64,000 nt of DNA from Rickettsia endosymbiont of Ceutorhynchus obstrictus. GTDB lineage: Bacteria > Pseudomonadota > Alphaproteobacteria > Rickettsiales > Rickettsiaceae. The stretch spans positions 1,364,001-1,428,000 of the forward strand of contig NZ_OZ032162.1 in NCBI RefSeq assembly GCF_964026565.1, given 5' to 3'. The translations under genes were made by a program, and so were the position numbers. The notes below the pieces were generated by a model. The model did not search any database. It saw only the letters and a list, made by a program, of their open reading frames with translations, and was not told where the DNA came from. Shown here one piece after another: positions 17,654-26,649 of the stretch; position 1 is the stretch's first letter; each line of letters starts with the position of its first letter.

Positions 17654-18082
17654 ATGTCGTCTAACGAAACTAATACAGCAAATAATAGCGATATAATAGA
17701 AATACAGGAAACGGAAGTCGTGCCGGTAGAAACGGCACAAGCTCCGTCAGGATGGACTAGCTTGATCCCGATGGTGTTAATTTTCGCGGTATTTTATTTT
17801 TTATTACTTCGCCCGCAAGAAAAACGCCGCCGTCAAAGAGAAAGTTTAGTTAGCGACGTAAAAAAAGGTGAAGAGATTTTAACAAATAGCGGTATTTTCG
17901 GAACAGTCAGTAAAGTTAACGATACGGATAATAAAATTGAAGTTGAAATAGCTAAAGACGTCCATATTAAAATCTTAAAAAGCGCAATTGTTGATATTAC
18001 CAGTCGCCCGAAAGAAATTAAAACCAACAAGAAAGATATTAATAAAAAAGATAAGAAGGTAATCAGTGCAAAATCTTCCTAA
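17654..18082 (+). CDS. yajC: Preprotein translocase subunit YajC
   Basis: A 142-residue single-pass membrane protein. A hydrophilic acidic N-terminal tail of about 33 residues precedes the helix SLIPMVLIFAVFYFLLL, then the family signature RPQEKRRRQRESLVSDVKKGEEILTNSGIFGTVSKV and a Lys-rich tail. It assists SecD/SecF at the Sec translocon. An AGAGGGA ribosome-binding site lies before the ATG. It overlaps secD by 17 bases, so the two are translationally coupled. secF is not in the window. Confidence 0.93.
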   Translation: MSSNETNTANNSDIIEIQETEVVPVETAQAPSGWTSLIPMVLIFAVFYFLLLRPQEKRRRQRESLVSDVKKGEEILTNSGIFGTVSKVNDTDNKIEVEIAKDVHIKILKSAIVDITSRPKEIKTNKKDINKKDKKVISAKSS

Positions 18083-19619
18083 AGGGAAAATTTTTCTTTC
18101 TATTATATGTACAATAATTGCGATTATCTGCGCTTTGCCTAATTTTATAGCGGTAAATTCTAGATTTTTACCGCATAATACGGTGAATTTAGGACTCGAT
18201 CTCCGAGGCGGAGCGCATCTATTATTAGACGTAGATTTTGATAGTTATTTAAACGACTCGATGGAGAATTTAGCCGATACTTTACGAAAATCTTTTCGAG
18301 AAGATAAAATAGGTTATAAAAATCTTACAATTAGACAAAATATTCTGCAATTAGAATTGCGTAACTCTGAAGAATTGAAACTAGTCAAAAACATCGTTAA
18401 TAAAATCGATTCTGAAATTACTATTGACTATGAAGATAATAAACTTAAGCTTAGCTATAGCGATGCAAAATTAGATCATCTTCTTAATGAAGTAGTCGAT
18501 CAATCTATTGAGGTTGTTCGGATGCGGGTTGACAGTACCGGCACAAAAGAACCTACCTTGCATAGACAAGGCGATAAACATATATTATTGCAAGTACCGG
18601 GCGAGGAAGACCCGACTCACTTAAAAAATATCTTAGGCAAAACCGCAAAGCTAACTTTTCATTTAGTCGATGAAACGGCAAATATAGAAGAAGCGGTTAA
18701 GGGGCATGTGCCTAGCGGCTCGATTTTAGTGAAAGGAGAAAGCGAGAATAATCAAGAATATTATGTAGTTATCAAGAAAAAAGCTATTTTAGGCGGTGAT
18801 CAACTGACTAATGCTTCAGCCTCTTTTAATCAAAATTCACAGCCGGTGGTGGCTTTTTCCTTCAATAATTTAGGTAGTAAATTATTCGGCGAAATAACTA
18901 AAAATAATGCCGGTAAACGTTTGGCTATCGTGCTGGATAATAAATTACTTAGCGCACCGGTAATAAATGAGCCGATTTTAGGCGGTAACGGCATAATTTC
19001 CGGTAATTTCACCGTCGAATCGGCAAATGAATTATCCTTATTACTTAGAGCCGGTTCACTCCCTGCCCCGCTAAAAATAATAGAAGAAAGAAGTATCGGT
19101 CCGAATCTCGGCGCTGATTCTATCGAAGCCGGTAAAAAAGCCGGGATTATCGGCTTTATTGCCGTAGTAATATTTATGATTTGGTCATACGGTGTGTTAG
19201 GACTGTTTGCTAATATTGCCTTAAGCATTGCAATGCTATATATTTTAGCATTATTGTCTCTTTTTCAGGCAACATTAACGTTACCCGGAATTGCCGGCAT
19301 AATATTAACGATCGGCATGGCAGTTGATGCTAACGTATTAATTTATGAAAGAATCAAAGAAGAGCTACGCAAAGGAGCTTCAAATCTTTATTCAATCAAA
19401 ATAGGTTTTGAATCTGCTTTTGCTACTATTCTTGATTCCAATATTACGACCTTGATCGTCGCCTTTTTACTTTACATATTCGGTGTCGGAGCAATAAAAG
19501 GCTTCGCGGTTACGCTAACAATCGGTATTATTTCTTCGATGTTCTCGGCAATTATTATTACCAAATTACTAGTAGATATTTGGGTTAAATATTATAAGCC
19601 TCGAAAATTAGGGTTGTAA
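18066..19619 (+). CDS. secD: Protein-export membrane protein SecD
   Basis: A 517-residue RND-type translocon subunit. The N-terminal helix is followed by LGLDLRGGAHLLLDVD, the periplasmic P1 domain (VVRMRVDSTGTKEPTLHRQGDKHILLQVPGEEDP), and a six-helix block with 'GIAGIILTIGMAVDANVLIYERIKEELRKG'. It uses the proton gradient to complete protein export. The start is a GTG at 18066 inside yajC; this short N-terminus places the first helix correctly. Confidence 0.95.
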   Translation: MQNLPKGKIFLSIICTIIAIICALPNFIAVNSRFLPHNTVNLGLDLRGGAHLLLDVDFDSYLNDSMENLADTLRKSFREDKIGYKNLTIRQNILQLELRNSEELKLVKNIVNKIDSEITIDYEDNKLKLSYSDAKLDHLLNEVVDQSIEVVRMRVDSTGTKEPTLHRQGDKHILLQVPGEEDPTHLKNILGKTAKLTFHLVDETANIEEAVKGHVPSGSILVKGESENNQEYYVVIKKKAILGGDQLTNASASFNQNSQPVVAFSFNNLGSKLFGEITKNNAGKRLAIVLDNKLLSAPVINEPILGGNGIISGNFTVESANELSLLLRAGSLPAPLKIIEERSIGPNLGADSIEAGKKAGIIGFIAVVIFMIWSYGVLGLFANIALSIAMLYILALLSLFQATLTLPGIAGIILTIGMAVDANVLIYERIKEELRKGASNLYSIKIGFESAFATILDSNITTLIVAFLLYIFGVGAIKGFAVTLTIGIISSMFSAIIITKLLVDIWVKYYKPRKLGL

Positions 19620-19675
19620 TTTATACTGTATAACTTGCAGGATTTGGACTGATGTCATTCCTACGCGACAATAGC

Positions 19676-20046
19676 CTTGTTGCATGGCTCATAATTTACC
19701 GCATTATAGTTATTACAAGTATGGTGTCATACCGTGGCCCCTCCCACGGTATCCGGAAAAAGCCTTAATAAAAAGACTGGATGCCGTGGTCAAGCCGGCG
19801 TTGTTGCATGGATCGAAAATTGCTATATTTTGGGTATTCTTTAAAAGTACCGCGATGTCATGCCGTGGCTTGACCACGGCATCCAGTCAGGCTTTTTAAT
19901 TTTTTCTGGATACCGTGGTCAAGCCACGGTATGACAAGTTTTAAGCGTTTTTAACCATCCATGCAACAAAGCCGGTCAAGCAACTAGATGACACCGCGGT
20001 ACTTTTAAAGAATACCGAAATATAGCAATTTTCGTTCCACGCAACA
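19676..20046. repeat. Outer element carrying a second outer element
   Basis: The outer repeat runs from GCCTTGTTGCATGG near 19676 to CCACGCAACAATACC. It contains a palindrome CCGTGG-CCCCT-CCCACGG in which the usual CTTGA loop is replaced. Its right arm is interrupted by a complete second element at 19797-19973. Confidence 0.65.
19797..19973. mobile_element. Outer MITE (177 bp) nested in a repeat, 8/9-bp target duplication
   Basis: Ends GGCGTTGTTGCATGG and CCATGCAACAAAGCC. Flanks are GGTCAAGCC (19788-19796) and GGTCAAGCA (19974-19982). The interior has two intact CCGTGG-CTTGA/TCAAG-CCACGG palindromes, so it is the empty-site version of the composite at 3347-3716. Confidence 0.8.
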
Positions 20047-20085
20047 ATACCGCGTGGAATAACATCACAAAAAAAAATTATAAAA

Positions 20086-20640
20086 ATGCAACGTTGCGGA
20101 TGGACTAAAAGTGAATTAGATATTCTTTATCATGATTTAGAATGGGGGAATCCTGTCTATGATGATCAAAAGTTATTTGAGTTTATTATACTTGAAACTG
20201 CTCAAGCCGGTCTTAGCTGGTCAACTATTTTAAAAAAGCAAGAAAATTATCGCAACGCCTATGATAATTTTGATTTTGTTAAAGTAGCCGCTTACAACGA
20301 TACAAAAAAACATTTATTATTACAAAATTCCGGTATTATACGGAATAAGCTGAAAATTGAAGCATCAATTAGTAATGCGCAAGTTTTTTTACAAATTAGA
20401 AATGAATTTAAAAGCTTTAGTAATTATATTTGGCACTTTACACAGGGTGAAGTTATTTATAATAATTTTAATATGCTATCGGATATTCCGACTCAAACAG
20501 ACCTATCTTTAATAATTAGCAAAGACTTAAAAGCTAGAGGCTTTAAGTTTTTTGGTCCTGTTACTTGTTACGCATTTTTGCAAGCAATCGGTGTAGTTAA
20601 CGATCATATTACTTCTTGTTTCCGATTTTTAAAACCATAA
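20086..20640 (+). CDS. tag: DNA-3-methyladenine glycosylase I
   Basis: A 184-residue base-excision enzyme. It starts [21 protein letters not shown], the family's usual N-terminus. It has [27 protein letters not shown] in the helix-hairpin-helix core region and '[27 protein letters not shown]', which includes the C-terminal zinc/structural residues. It removes 3-methyladenine from DNA. A longer effector-like gene follows 11 bases after its stop. Confidence 0.95.
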   Translation: MQRCGWTKSELDILYHDLEWGNPVYDDQKLFEFIILETAQAGLSWSTILKKQENYRNAYDNFDFVKVAAYNDTKKHLLLQNSGIIRNKLKIEASISNAQVFLQIRNEFKSFSNYIWHFTQGEVIYNNFNMLSDIPTQTDLSLIISKDLKARGFKFFGPVTCYAFLQAIGVVNDHITSCFRFLKP

Positions 20641-20651
20641 GAGAAAAGATA

Positions 20652-22814
20652 ATGTCTAATAAATCACAGTTTAAAGGATGGAAGTTTTTAAAAGGTAAAG
20701 AAGGAGGAGCTAACGAATCCGGAGAGTATGGCGGTGTATATGAAAGCATAGACGCCAAAACCAAAGCCATGATAAAAAAAGAGGGCTTACCTGCAAAAAA
20801 TATATCGGAATTTTTAGGCTCAAAAATTTTTGAAGCAATAAGCCCGGGTAACGGCGCACAAGTTTCTATCCTTGCTCCGAATCGGTTAGAAGATAAAATA
20901 TCTCGCGGAGAAAAATCAAAAAATACCGATTCTAATATCTATGTAAAATCTGAATTCTTTAAAAATTATAGCAATGACATGTATGTTGACATGGATAAAT
21001 ATATGTCTCCTGCAACTAAACCAAATTCTTGGTTTAGAAAAGACGGCGGCAGACCTCTTTTTATGGGAACAAGAAACTTAGTACATAGAACTTATGACAA
21101 AGCATTTGAACAACTTAAATATCAAGGTTTTGAAAAAGTTATGCCGGCAAGTTTATTAATCGGTGATTTTGATATCCATGCCGGTAATATAGGAATTATT
21201 AGAGATACTAAAACCTCTAACCTTTTACCCCAAATGGTGCGAATAGATTTTGCCGGCAGCCTTGATAAATTAACAAATAAGATTCATCCTAATTCCAGAA
21301 TGAAACACCTGCCCGGCTTTGGTCCTACCAACCATTTTAGAGAATTTCCGTCATATCTCCGAAGCAATAACCCTGAATTTGCCGATAGTTTGCTAGCAGC
21401 TTCCAAAAATAATCTAGATAGCACTATAGATAAAAGTTTTGAAGAAATGTCTAAATATTATAGCAACGACGCCCTAGCTGCTTGGGCAAAACAAGCAATG
21501 CCTAAAATATTTAACGATAAAAAGCCACAAGAAGTTACACCGGAAGAAATTAAAAATTCCTTTAAAACTATTATTAAAAAGAGACAAGAATCATTAAAAG
21601 AATACGGCTTAGAAGTTAAATTAAGCACTTTAATAACTAAAAAATTTACTTCTCCTTACTATCAAATAGATGAAAAACAGTTAAAAATATTAATTCAAGA
21701 ATATCCCGACCATTTTGAGAAAATTATTAATTATGAAAAAGGAAAAAAAGGCGGGAAAAAACTTAAATTAAGTGATAAATCCCTTCGAGGTATTTTTCTT
21801 AAAAAAAGTAATGTCGAGAAGCATTTAATAGAAAAAATTGCCGATTTAAGAAAATCTATTAAAACAGAAATAATATTAAACTTAACTAGAAAAATTGAAG
21901 AACTAGAAGGAAAACTAAAACAAAGAGTAACAGAAGACAATAAAGTTACTACATCCAAAATTTCTAAGCTAAGTCGAGATATTATTAATCAGAAAGCAAA
22001 TAATCTCCTTAGCGTATTACAAGAAAATATTTTAAATAAGCAGCAAGCAATATTAGCTGCTTTTCAAAAAAAATTCGGTGAGAATAAAATAAAAGACAAT
22101 TATCTTATACAAAAAGATTTTGAGAATAAAATCAATAGCTTAGAGATATCAGGATATAAAAAACTTCTTGCGGCAGCTGATTTCCGGCCCATAAATTGGG
22201 ATAGAGCAAAAACCACAAATAAAGAATCTATTAAAACAAAAACCATAAAAAAAGATGATAAAGAATTATTTACTTTAACTGAAACAACTATAAATATTCC
22301 AATTAATATTACCGAGAATGATGAAGAAAAAACTATCTTTATTCATAGAAAAATAGATTTTCCTATAAATATCGATTCTCCTGAAACCTCTATTAATCTT
22401 TCTTTAGTTTTGCAGGATCATCACGGTCAAAATATGCTGCTAAGTAAAGCAGTTTACTTTACCGTTCATTACAATGAGCAAGGGCAGCTTATAAAGTTAA
22501 GTAATCCACTTGGTTTAAAATTTTCCGGCACAGATAAAAATGCAATAGGTTATATTGAGCGAGAAGGTAATATTTATACTTTACCGGTAACTAAAGGTAA
22601 ATATGAAGAAATGAAGAGAGCAATTGAAAAAAATAAAAACCTTAATAAAGACATCAAAAAATCAATAGAGCCTTTATCGGTAGATTTTCTTTCTACAACC
22701 GATTTAGAAATTATACAAAAAGTAAGCGACACTATTACTGCAAAGGAAAATAATACCTACTCTTCTACAATATCTATGACACCTAACAAAAAGGCAAATA
22801 GGGGCAAAGGATAA
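20652..22814 (+). CDS. Putative phosphoinositide-kinase-like effector (Risk1-like)
   Basis: A 720-residue protein without a signal peptide or membrane helix. The N-terminal 250 residues contain a kinase-like catalytic pattern: [16 protein letters not shown] (D174-x-H176-x-x-N179) and, 20 residues later, MVRIDFAGS (D199), spaced like the catalytic loop and metal-binding Asp of PI3/PI4-kinase-like folds. The rest is charged, helical and partly coiled coil (residues 380-500). This layout and the Rickettsia context resemble Risk1, a type IV-secreted PI 3-kinase of R. typhi. The match is from memory of the motif, not from alignment. The start MSNKSQF has an AGAGAAAAG ribosome-binding site. An in-frame ATG at 20616 lies inside tag. 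Confidence 0.6.
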   Translation: MSNKSQFKGWKFLKGKEGGANESGEYGGVYESIDAKTKAMIKKEGLPAKNISEFLGSKIFEAISPGNGAQVSILAPNRLEDKISRGEKSKNTDSNIYVKSEFFKNYSNDMYVDMDKYMSPATKPNSWFRKDGGRPLFMGTRNLVHRTYDKAFEQLKYQGFEKVMPASLLIGDFDIHAGNIGIIRDTKTSNLLPQMVRIDFAGSLDKLTNKIHPNSRMKHLPGFGPTNHFREFPSYLRSNNPEFADSLLAASKNNLDSTIDKSFEEMSKYYSNDALAAWAKQAMPKIFNDKKPQEVTPEEIKNSFKTIIKKRQESLKEYGLEVKLSTLITKKFTSPYYQIDEKQLKILIQEYPDHFEKIINYEKGKKGGKKLKLSDKSLRGIFLKKSNVEKHLIEKIADLRKSIKTEIILNLTRKIEELEGKLKQRVTEDNKVTTSKISKLSRDIINQKANNLLSVLQENILNKQQAILAAFQKKFGENKIKDNYLIQKDFENKINSLEISGYKKLLAAADFRPINWDRAKTTNKESIKTKTIKKDDKELFTLTETTINIPINITENDEEKTIFIHRKIDFPINIDSPETSINLSLVLQDHHGQNMLLSKAVYFTVHYNEQGQLIKLSNPLGLKFSGTDKNAIGYIEREGNIYTLPVTKGKYEEMKRAIEKNKNLNKDIKKSIEPLSVDFLSTTDLEIIQKVSDTITAKENNTYSSTISMTPNKKANRGKG

Positions 22815-22824
22815 AATATAATCC

Positions 22825-23562
22825 TTACCCTAAAAGCCACCAATTCTTCAAACCGGCGGTATAGGTGTAAACAAAGATGAACTCCATAATTGCCAAATCA
22901 ATACAATAAATACCGATAGTATGGCGACTTATCCATTTTAAGTTTATTATAGTTTTTTGAGTAAAATCTCTTGTTACCATCAATATATAGACAGTGATTG
23001 ATAAAATAATCGTCAAAATAATATAAGCATCGGACAAATTAAAACCGGTCACCGTATGCAATAACGAAATCACTAGCGAGACAAAAACACAAAGCCGCAA
23101 ATTCAACGGATCATGTTTGGCAATATACCCCAGCACCATAACAGCAATCACGACGGTACCGTAGTCAATAAGAAACCAGCTAACGCACCATAACATCGCA
23201 AGCACTACGGCATGACAATAACCGCAATAAAAGAAGTTATTTAAGTCATTGCGAAAATAGTAAAGATACCATTGCCCTAAATAAATAGGAATTAAAATAT
23301 TGGCGGTAAGAAATTGGTTAAATAATATAGTAGTATATATCTGTAACAAAACACCGAATATTATTATTTTATGTTTTGGCTTATCATGAAAATTATATCC
23401 GGCAAAAAAGCAAAAAACCGGCATACTTATCCGCCCGATAACTCTCATAACCGTCACTTCAGGATATAAGTAAAGCCCCGCATGATCGATGATCATCGCT
23501 ATAATAGCCAAGCTCTTTAACAAATCTTGGTAATTTGATTCATTTTTATTGGTTGTAATCAT
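22825..23562 (-). CDS. TraX-like membrane protein
   Basis: A 245-residue polytopic membrane protein with the TraX signature near its N-terminus: 'LLKSLAIIAMIIDHAGLYLYPEV', then RVIGRISMPVFCFFAGYNF. TraX acetylates F pilin; related membrane acyltransferases modify other surface molecules, so the substrate here is unknown. The start is set at MITTNKNESN. An upstream in-frame ATG at 23655 would add 31 residues that are translated repeat sequence (MQQRLCLL...). It is convergent with the preceding effector-like gene. Confidence 0.7.
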   Translation of the reverse strand: MITTNKNESNYQDLLKSLAIIAMIIDHAGLYLYPEVTVMRVIGRISMPVFCFFAGYNFHDKPKHKIIIFGVLLQIYTTILFNQFLTANILIPIYLGQWYLYYFRNDLNNFFYCGYCHAVVLAMLWCVSWFLIDYGTVVIAVMVLGYIAKHDPLNLRLCVFVSLVISLLHTVTGFNLSDAYIILTIILSITVYILMVTRDFTQKTIINLKWISRHTIGIYCIDLAIMEFIFVYTYTAGLKNWWLLG

Positions 23563-23642
23563 TTTAGTTATCTTTCTTAAGTGAGCGGTATAATTGTGGA
23601 TCGAAACCACATTTAAAAAAATCGTCATTGCGAGGAGGCATA

Positions 23643-23865
23643 GGCGTTGTTGCATGGCTAATAATTTACCGTATTATGGTTATTATAAGTACGGTGTCAT
23701 ACCGTGGCTTGACCACGGTATCCAGAAAAATCTTAATAAAAAGACTGGATGCCGTGGTCAAGTCACGGCATGACACAGCCTTTTTTCAACGTTCGTACAG
23801 TAGTGGGTCAAGCCACGGCATGACACCGAAACACTTTGCAAAAATTCGAGCCATGCAGCAAAGCC
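23643..23865. repeat. Outer element containing a fragment of the 188-bp MITE
   Basis: Ends GGCGTTGTTGCATGG and CCATGCAGCAAAGCC. The left palindrome pair is intact (GTGG-CTTGA-CCACGG at 23704 onward). The right palindrome contains only the terminal part of the 188-bp MITE (23769-23810, CACAGCC to AGTAGTGGG), followed by TCAAG. This may be an imperfectly excised or recombined copy. Confidence 0.7.
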
Positions 23866-25397
23866 TACGGCTCCTTGCAATGACTATCCCCGGAGTAATG
23901 TAACTTAAATAAAAAAGCCAAACCGAAAAAAACAGTTATGCCGGCTAAAATAGTTCCGCCTAAAGCAAAAATTTTAACTAATAAATATTCAGAATAAAAA
24001 TATTCTTGATAACAAGATTTTATTAGCCAAATTACTAAAATCATTATTAAACAATTAGCTAAGATTTTATAACAAAAAATTTTTACTTCAGACTCTATAT
24101 AAAATTTATTTTGTTTTTTACTATAACTATATAATAGCCATAAATTATACCATGCCGCTACGGAAGTTCCAACAGCAATCCCGATATGTTTTAAAGGAAC
24201 CATTAAAATGATATTAAGCAATGTGTTAACGATAAGTGAGTATAAAGTTATCTTAAGCGGAGTTTTAGTATCTCCGTTAGCATAAAAAATAGGAGTCAAA
24301 ATTTTTGCTAAGATAAAAGCCGGAAGACCCAGCGCAAAAGCAGAAATCGCCTCTGCAGTATAAATTGTATCTTGCGGGGTAAAAAGCCCTCGCTCATAAA
24401 TTACATGAATTATAGGATGCGATAAAATAATAATACCGAAAGTAGCAGGCAGGGATAGTAACAACCCCATTTTAATTGCGTTATTTTGAATTTTGACAGC
24501 TGCCTTAAAATCATTTAACTTATAGACTCTGGATAATTCCGGCAATAATATAGTAGCAAAACTAGTACCTATCATCGACAGTGGGAATTGATATATTCTA
24601 TCGGCATATGATAATATGGAAATTGCTCCTTCGATAAAACTAGCGAGAGACTGAGAAATAAAAAGATTTAATTGTTGAACGCCTGAGCTAATAGCCGCCG
24701 GTCCCATATTAATTAAAAACTTTTTTACATCCTTATCTTGGGGTTTAAAAACTAACGGAAAAACTAAGCCGGCTCTTTTTACACAAATAAACATAAACGA
24801 AACTTGTAATATACCCGCAATTATTAAAGACATACTTATTGCTATTACGGATTCTAAATAATTATCTAGCCATAAAGTACAAATTATTACGCAGATGCTT
24901 AGAATGCTAGGGACAAAAGCAAAGGCGGCAAATTTCTTTACCGAATTTAAAATTCCGCCAAACAAAGCAGTTATAGAGATAAATATCAAATACGGCATAG
25001 TAATACGGCACAGCAAAACCGTCAGAGTAAATTTTTCCGCGTTGCCGTGAAAGCCGGGAGCGATAATAAACATTAGCGAGGGCATAAAAATTTGCATTAA
25101 TACTATTAAAATTATTAAAGTTAATAATAAAATAGTAAAAACCTCACCGGTAAAATAGCTAGCAGCCTTTTTTGAGGTTAACATTTTCTCGTTAAAGATC
25201 GGAACAAATACGTTTGAAAGCGCTCCTTCGGCAAAAATTCGTCTAAATAAATTTGGAAGTTTAAAAGCCACGTTAACGCCGTCGGCAATATTTGTCGAAC
25301 CGAATAATGAAGCAATAAATAACTCCCGCGCTAGACCGAAAATACGAGAAATTAACGTAAAAAAAGCTACTATAATCCCTGAACGAAATAAGCTCAC
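23865..25397 (-). CDS. murJ: Lipid II flippase MurJ
   Basis: A 510-residue MOP-superfamily protein with about 14 hydrophobic segments. Family features are 'FFTLISRIFGLARELFIASLFG' at the N-terminus, 'FKLPNLFRRIFAEGALSNVFVPIF', PLSMIGTSFATILLPELSR and FYANGDTKTPLKITLYS. It flips lipid-linked peptidoglycan precursor across the inner membrane. The last residues (GDSHCKEP) are encoded by the border of a repeat that starts exactly there, so the native C-terminus was probably replaced. It ends a minus-strand run that includes an antitoxin and a TacAT-like pair. Confidence 0.93.
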   Translation of the reverse strand: MSLFRSGIIVAFFTLISRIFGLARELFIASLFGSTNIADGVNVAFKLPNLFRRIFAEGALSNVFVPIFNEKMLTSKKAASYFTGEVFTILLLTLIILIVLMQIFMPSLMFIIAPGFHGNAEKFTLTVLLCRITMPYLIFISITALFGGILNSVKKFAAFAFVPSILSICVIICTLWLDNYLESVIAISMSLIIAGILQVSFMFICVKRAGLVFPLVFKPQDKDVKKFLINMGPAAISSGVQQLNLFISQSLASFIEGAISILSYADRIYQFPLSMIGTSFATILLPELSRVYKLNDFKAAVKIQNNAIKMGLLLSLPATFGIIILSHPIIHVIYERGLFTPQDTIYTAEAISAFALGLPAFILAKILTPIFYANGDTKTPLKITLYSLIVNTLLNIILMVPLKHIGIAVGTSVAAWYNLWLLYSYSKKQNKFYIESEVKIFCYKILANCLIMILVIWLIKSCYQEYFYSEYLLVKIFALGGTILAGITVFFGLAFLFKLHYSGDSHCKEP

Positions 25398-25407
25398 TGT
25401 GTGTTTC

Positions 25408-25662
25408 TCATAAGTAGCTTAACTCTTGACGTGTAACCTTATTTTGTTCTATCTCGTTTATAGCTTTATTTAAGCACTTAAAATTGGGGGGACTGGCCAT
25501 TAAATAAGCTGTTTCTTCATATGATTTGAAATCTTCCAAAGAAATAATTACCGACGGTTTACCTTTTTGACGAGTAACGATTATAGGAGAATGATTTTCG
25601 TTTACTTTATCAAAAATACTAGCAAGATTGCCACGAAGCACAGAGTAATTTATAGTATCCAT
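25408..25662 (-). CDS. YefM/Phd-family antitoxin, no partner toxin
   Basis: An 84-residue antitoxin. It starts MDTINYSVLRGNLASIFDKV, with the 'SPIIVTRQKGKPSVIISLEDFKSYEETAYLMASP' core typical of YefM/Phd. The YoeB-type toxin normally just downstream is missing; murJ begins 10 bases later. It follows the GNAT gene by 9 bases, so it may be transcribed with the TacAT-like operon. It could act as an anti-addiction factor or simply be a remnant. Confidence 0.8.
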   Translation of the reverse strand: MDTINYSVLRGNLASIFDKVNENHSPIIVTRQKGKPSVIISLEDFKSYEETAYLMASPPNFKCLNKAINEIEQNKVTRQELSYL

Positions 25663-25671
25663 AATAAACCT

Positions 25672-26301
25672 TTATTTAGACAATAATATTTCTATAGTTT
25701 TAATCGGTAAGTATAAAGATTTTGGTTTATTATGAAAATTTATAAAACCAAAATGCTCATAAAATAATTTAGCTTTGTCATTCTTAGCTTCTACTATTAC
25801 CGCATAGATACCAAAAACATTTTTACTAGCAATATATATTCTTTTCAGGGCATCTATAAGAAGCTCTGAACCGATACCCAAACCTTGATATTTCATATCT
25901 ACTGCCAGCTTTCCGATTAATATCCCGGGTAAAGGATAATACGGTACAGCGTCATCTCGATCGCTTGATACAAGCGAATTTTTCTGGATTCGCCTGTGCT
26001 CACGTATTATTATACGCTGCGCAGGCTCACCTTTAAATTCACATTGTCTAAATCTTTCTGAATTTAGCTGTAACTTCTTTTGTTCAGATAACGATAAATT
26101 ATCTCTTTGAAATGAAGTAGGACTTAATGTATAAAAACCTGAAAGTTGATTATTTTGCTCCAAAGAGACAAAAACCTTATTCAGCTTACTCTTCATATCT
26201 TGTATGGAGTATTTTTTTAAATATTCATCAAGCTCATCAACACCGCATAAAAATGTTGATCTATCATGTTCACTTTTATTTAATAGTATAAATCTATGCA
26301 T
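25672..26301 (-). CDS. GNAT toxin (TacT-like) with in-frame palindromic insertion
   Basis: A 209-residue GNAT acetyltransferase. It starts 'CGVDELDEYLKKYSIQDMKSKLNKVFV', typical of TacT-type toxins, and has the acetyl-CoA loop KYQGLGIGSELL (139-148) and a C-terminal FYEHFGFINF. TacT toxins acetylate aminoacyl-tRNAs. Residues 77-118 come from a 126-bp Rickettsia palindromic element inserted in frame between LSEQKK and the 'YPLPGILIGKLAV' strand. The extra 42 residues explain the length above the usual 160-170. Whether the enzyme still works is unknown. It overlaps its DUF1778 antitoxin by 8 bases. Confidence 0.85.
   Translation of the reverse strand: MHRFILLNKSEHDRSTFLCGVDELDEYLKKYSIQDMKSKLNKVFVSLEQNNQLSGFYTLSPTSFQRDNLSLSEQKKLQLNSERFRQCEFKGEPAQRIIIREHRRIQKNSLVSSDRDDAVPYYPLPGILIGKLAVDMKYQGLGIGSELLIDALKRIYIASKNVFGIYAVIVEAKNDKAKLFYEHFGFINFHNKPKSLYLPIKTIEILLSK
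25946..26071. repeat. 126-bp palindromic element inside the GNAT gene
   Basis: Runs ACAGCGTCATC to ATTTAGCTGT, the same unit as 10477-10602. The length is exactly 42 codons with no stop in the frame used, so the host gene stays open. It encodes a peptide containing IREHRRIQKNSLVSSDRDD. Confidence 0.8.
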
Positions 26302-26593
26302 GACCTGCAGATTTACGATATTTTTTTAATGCATTTTTTAAATTTTCATTAGGTAAAGGAGGATTCTCTAAGACTTCTAAAAATTTACTCCAATCATCTT
26401 TTGATAAATATATATTTTCATGTTCATTTATAATTTCTTTTGCTTTTATTAAAGAAACATTTTTAATAAAACTGCTTAAAGTTTCATGTGAGAAAGAGGC
26501 AGCTTGCTTTAAAATGTTATAAGAATCAAAGTCTATTCTTATTTGCATTCTTTCACTTTTAAGAGAATTTTTATTATTATGAGTTACTTGCAT
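26294..26593 (-). CDS. DUF1778 antitoxin (TacA-like)
   Basis: A 99-residue antitoxin. The ribbon-helix-helix part is 'RMQIRIDFDSYNILKQAASFSHETLSSFIKNVSL'. A C-terminal toxin-wrapping tail follows, 'YLSKDDWSKFLEVLENPPLPNENLKNALKKY'. The W-x-x-F-x-x-x-L-E-NPP pattern is the standard DUF1778 ending. It is upstream of and overlaps the GNAT toxin gene, the normal TacAT order. It should repress its own operon together with the toxin. Confidence 0.88.
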   Translation of the reverse strand: MQVTHNNKNSLKSERMQIRIDFDSYNILKQAASFSHETLSSFIKNVSLIKAKEIINEHENIYLSKDDWSKFLEVLENPPLPNENLKNALKKYRKSAGHA

Positions 26594-26649
26594 AATTTTA
26601 TTTTTCTTTTATTGTACTCCAATCAAGCTCACATGTCAAAAGTATTGTA

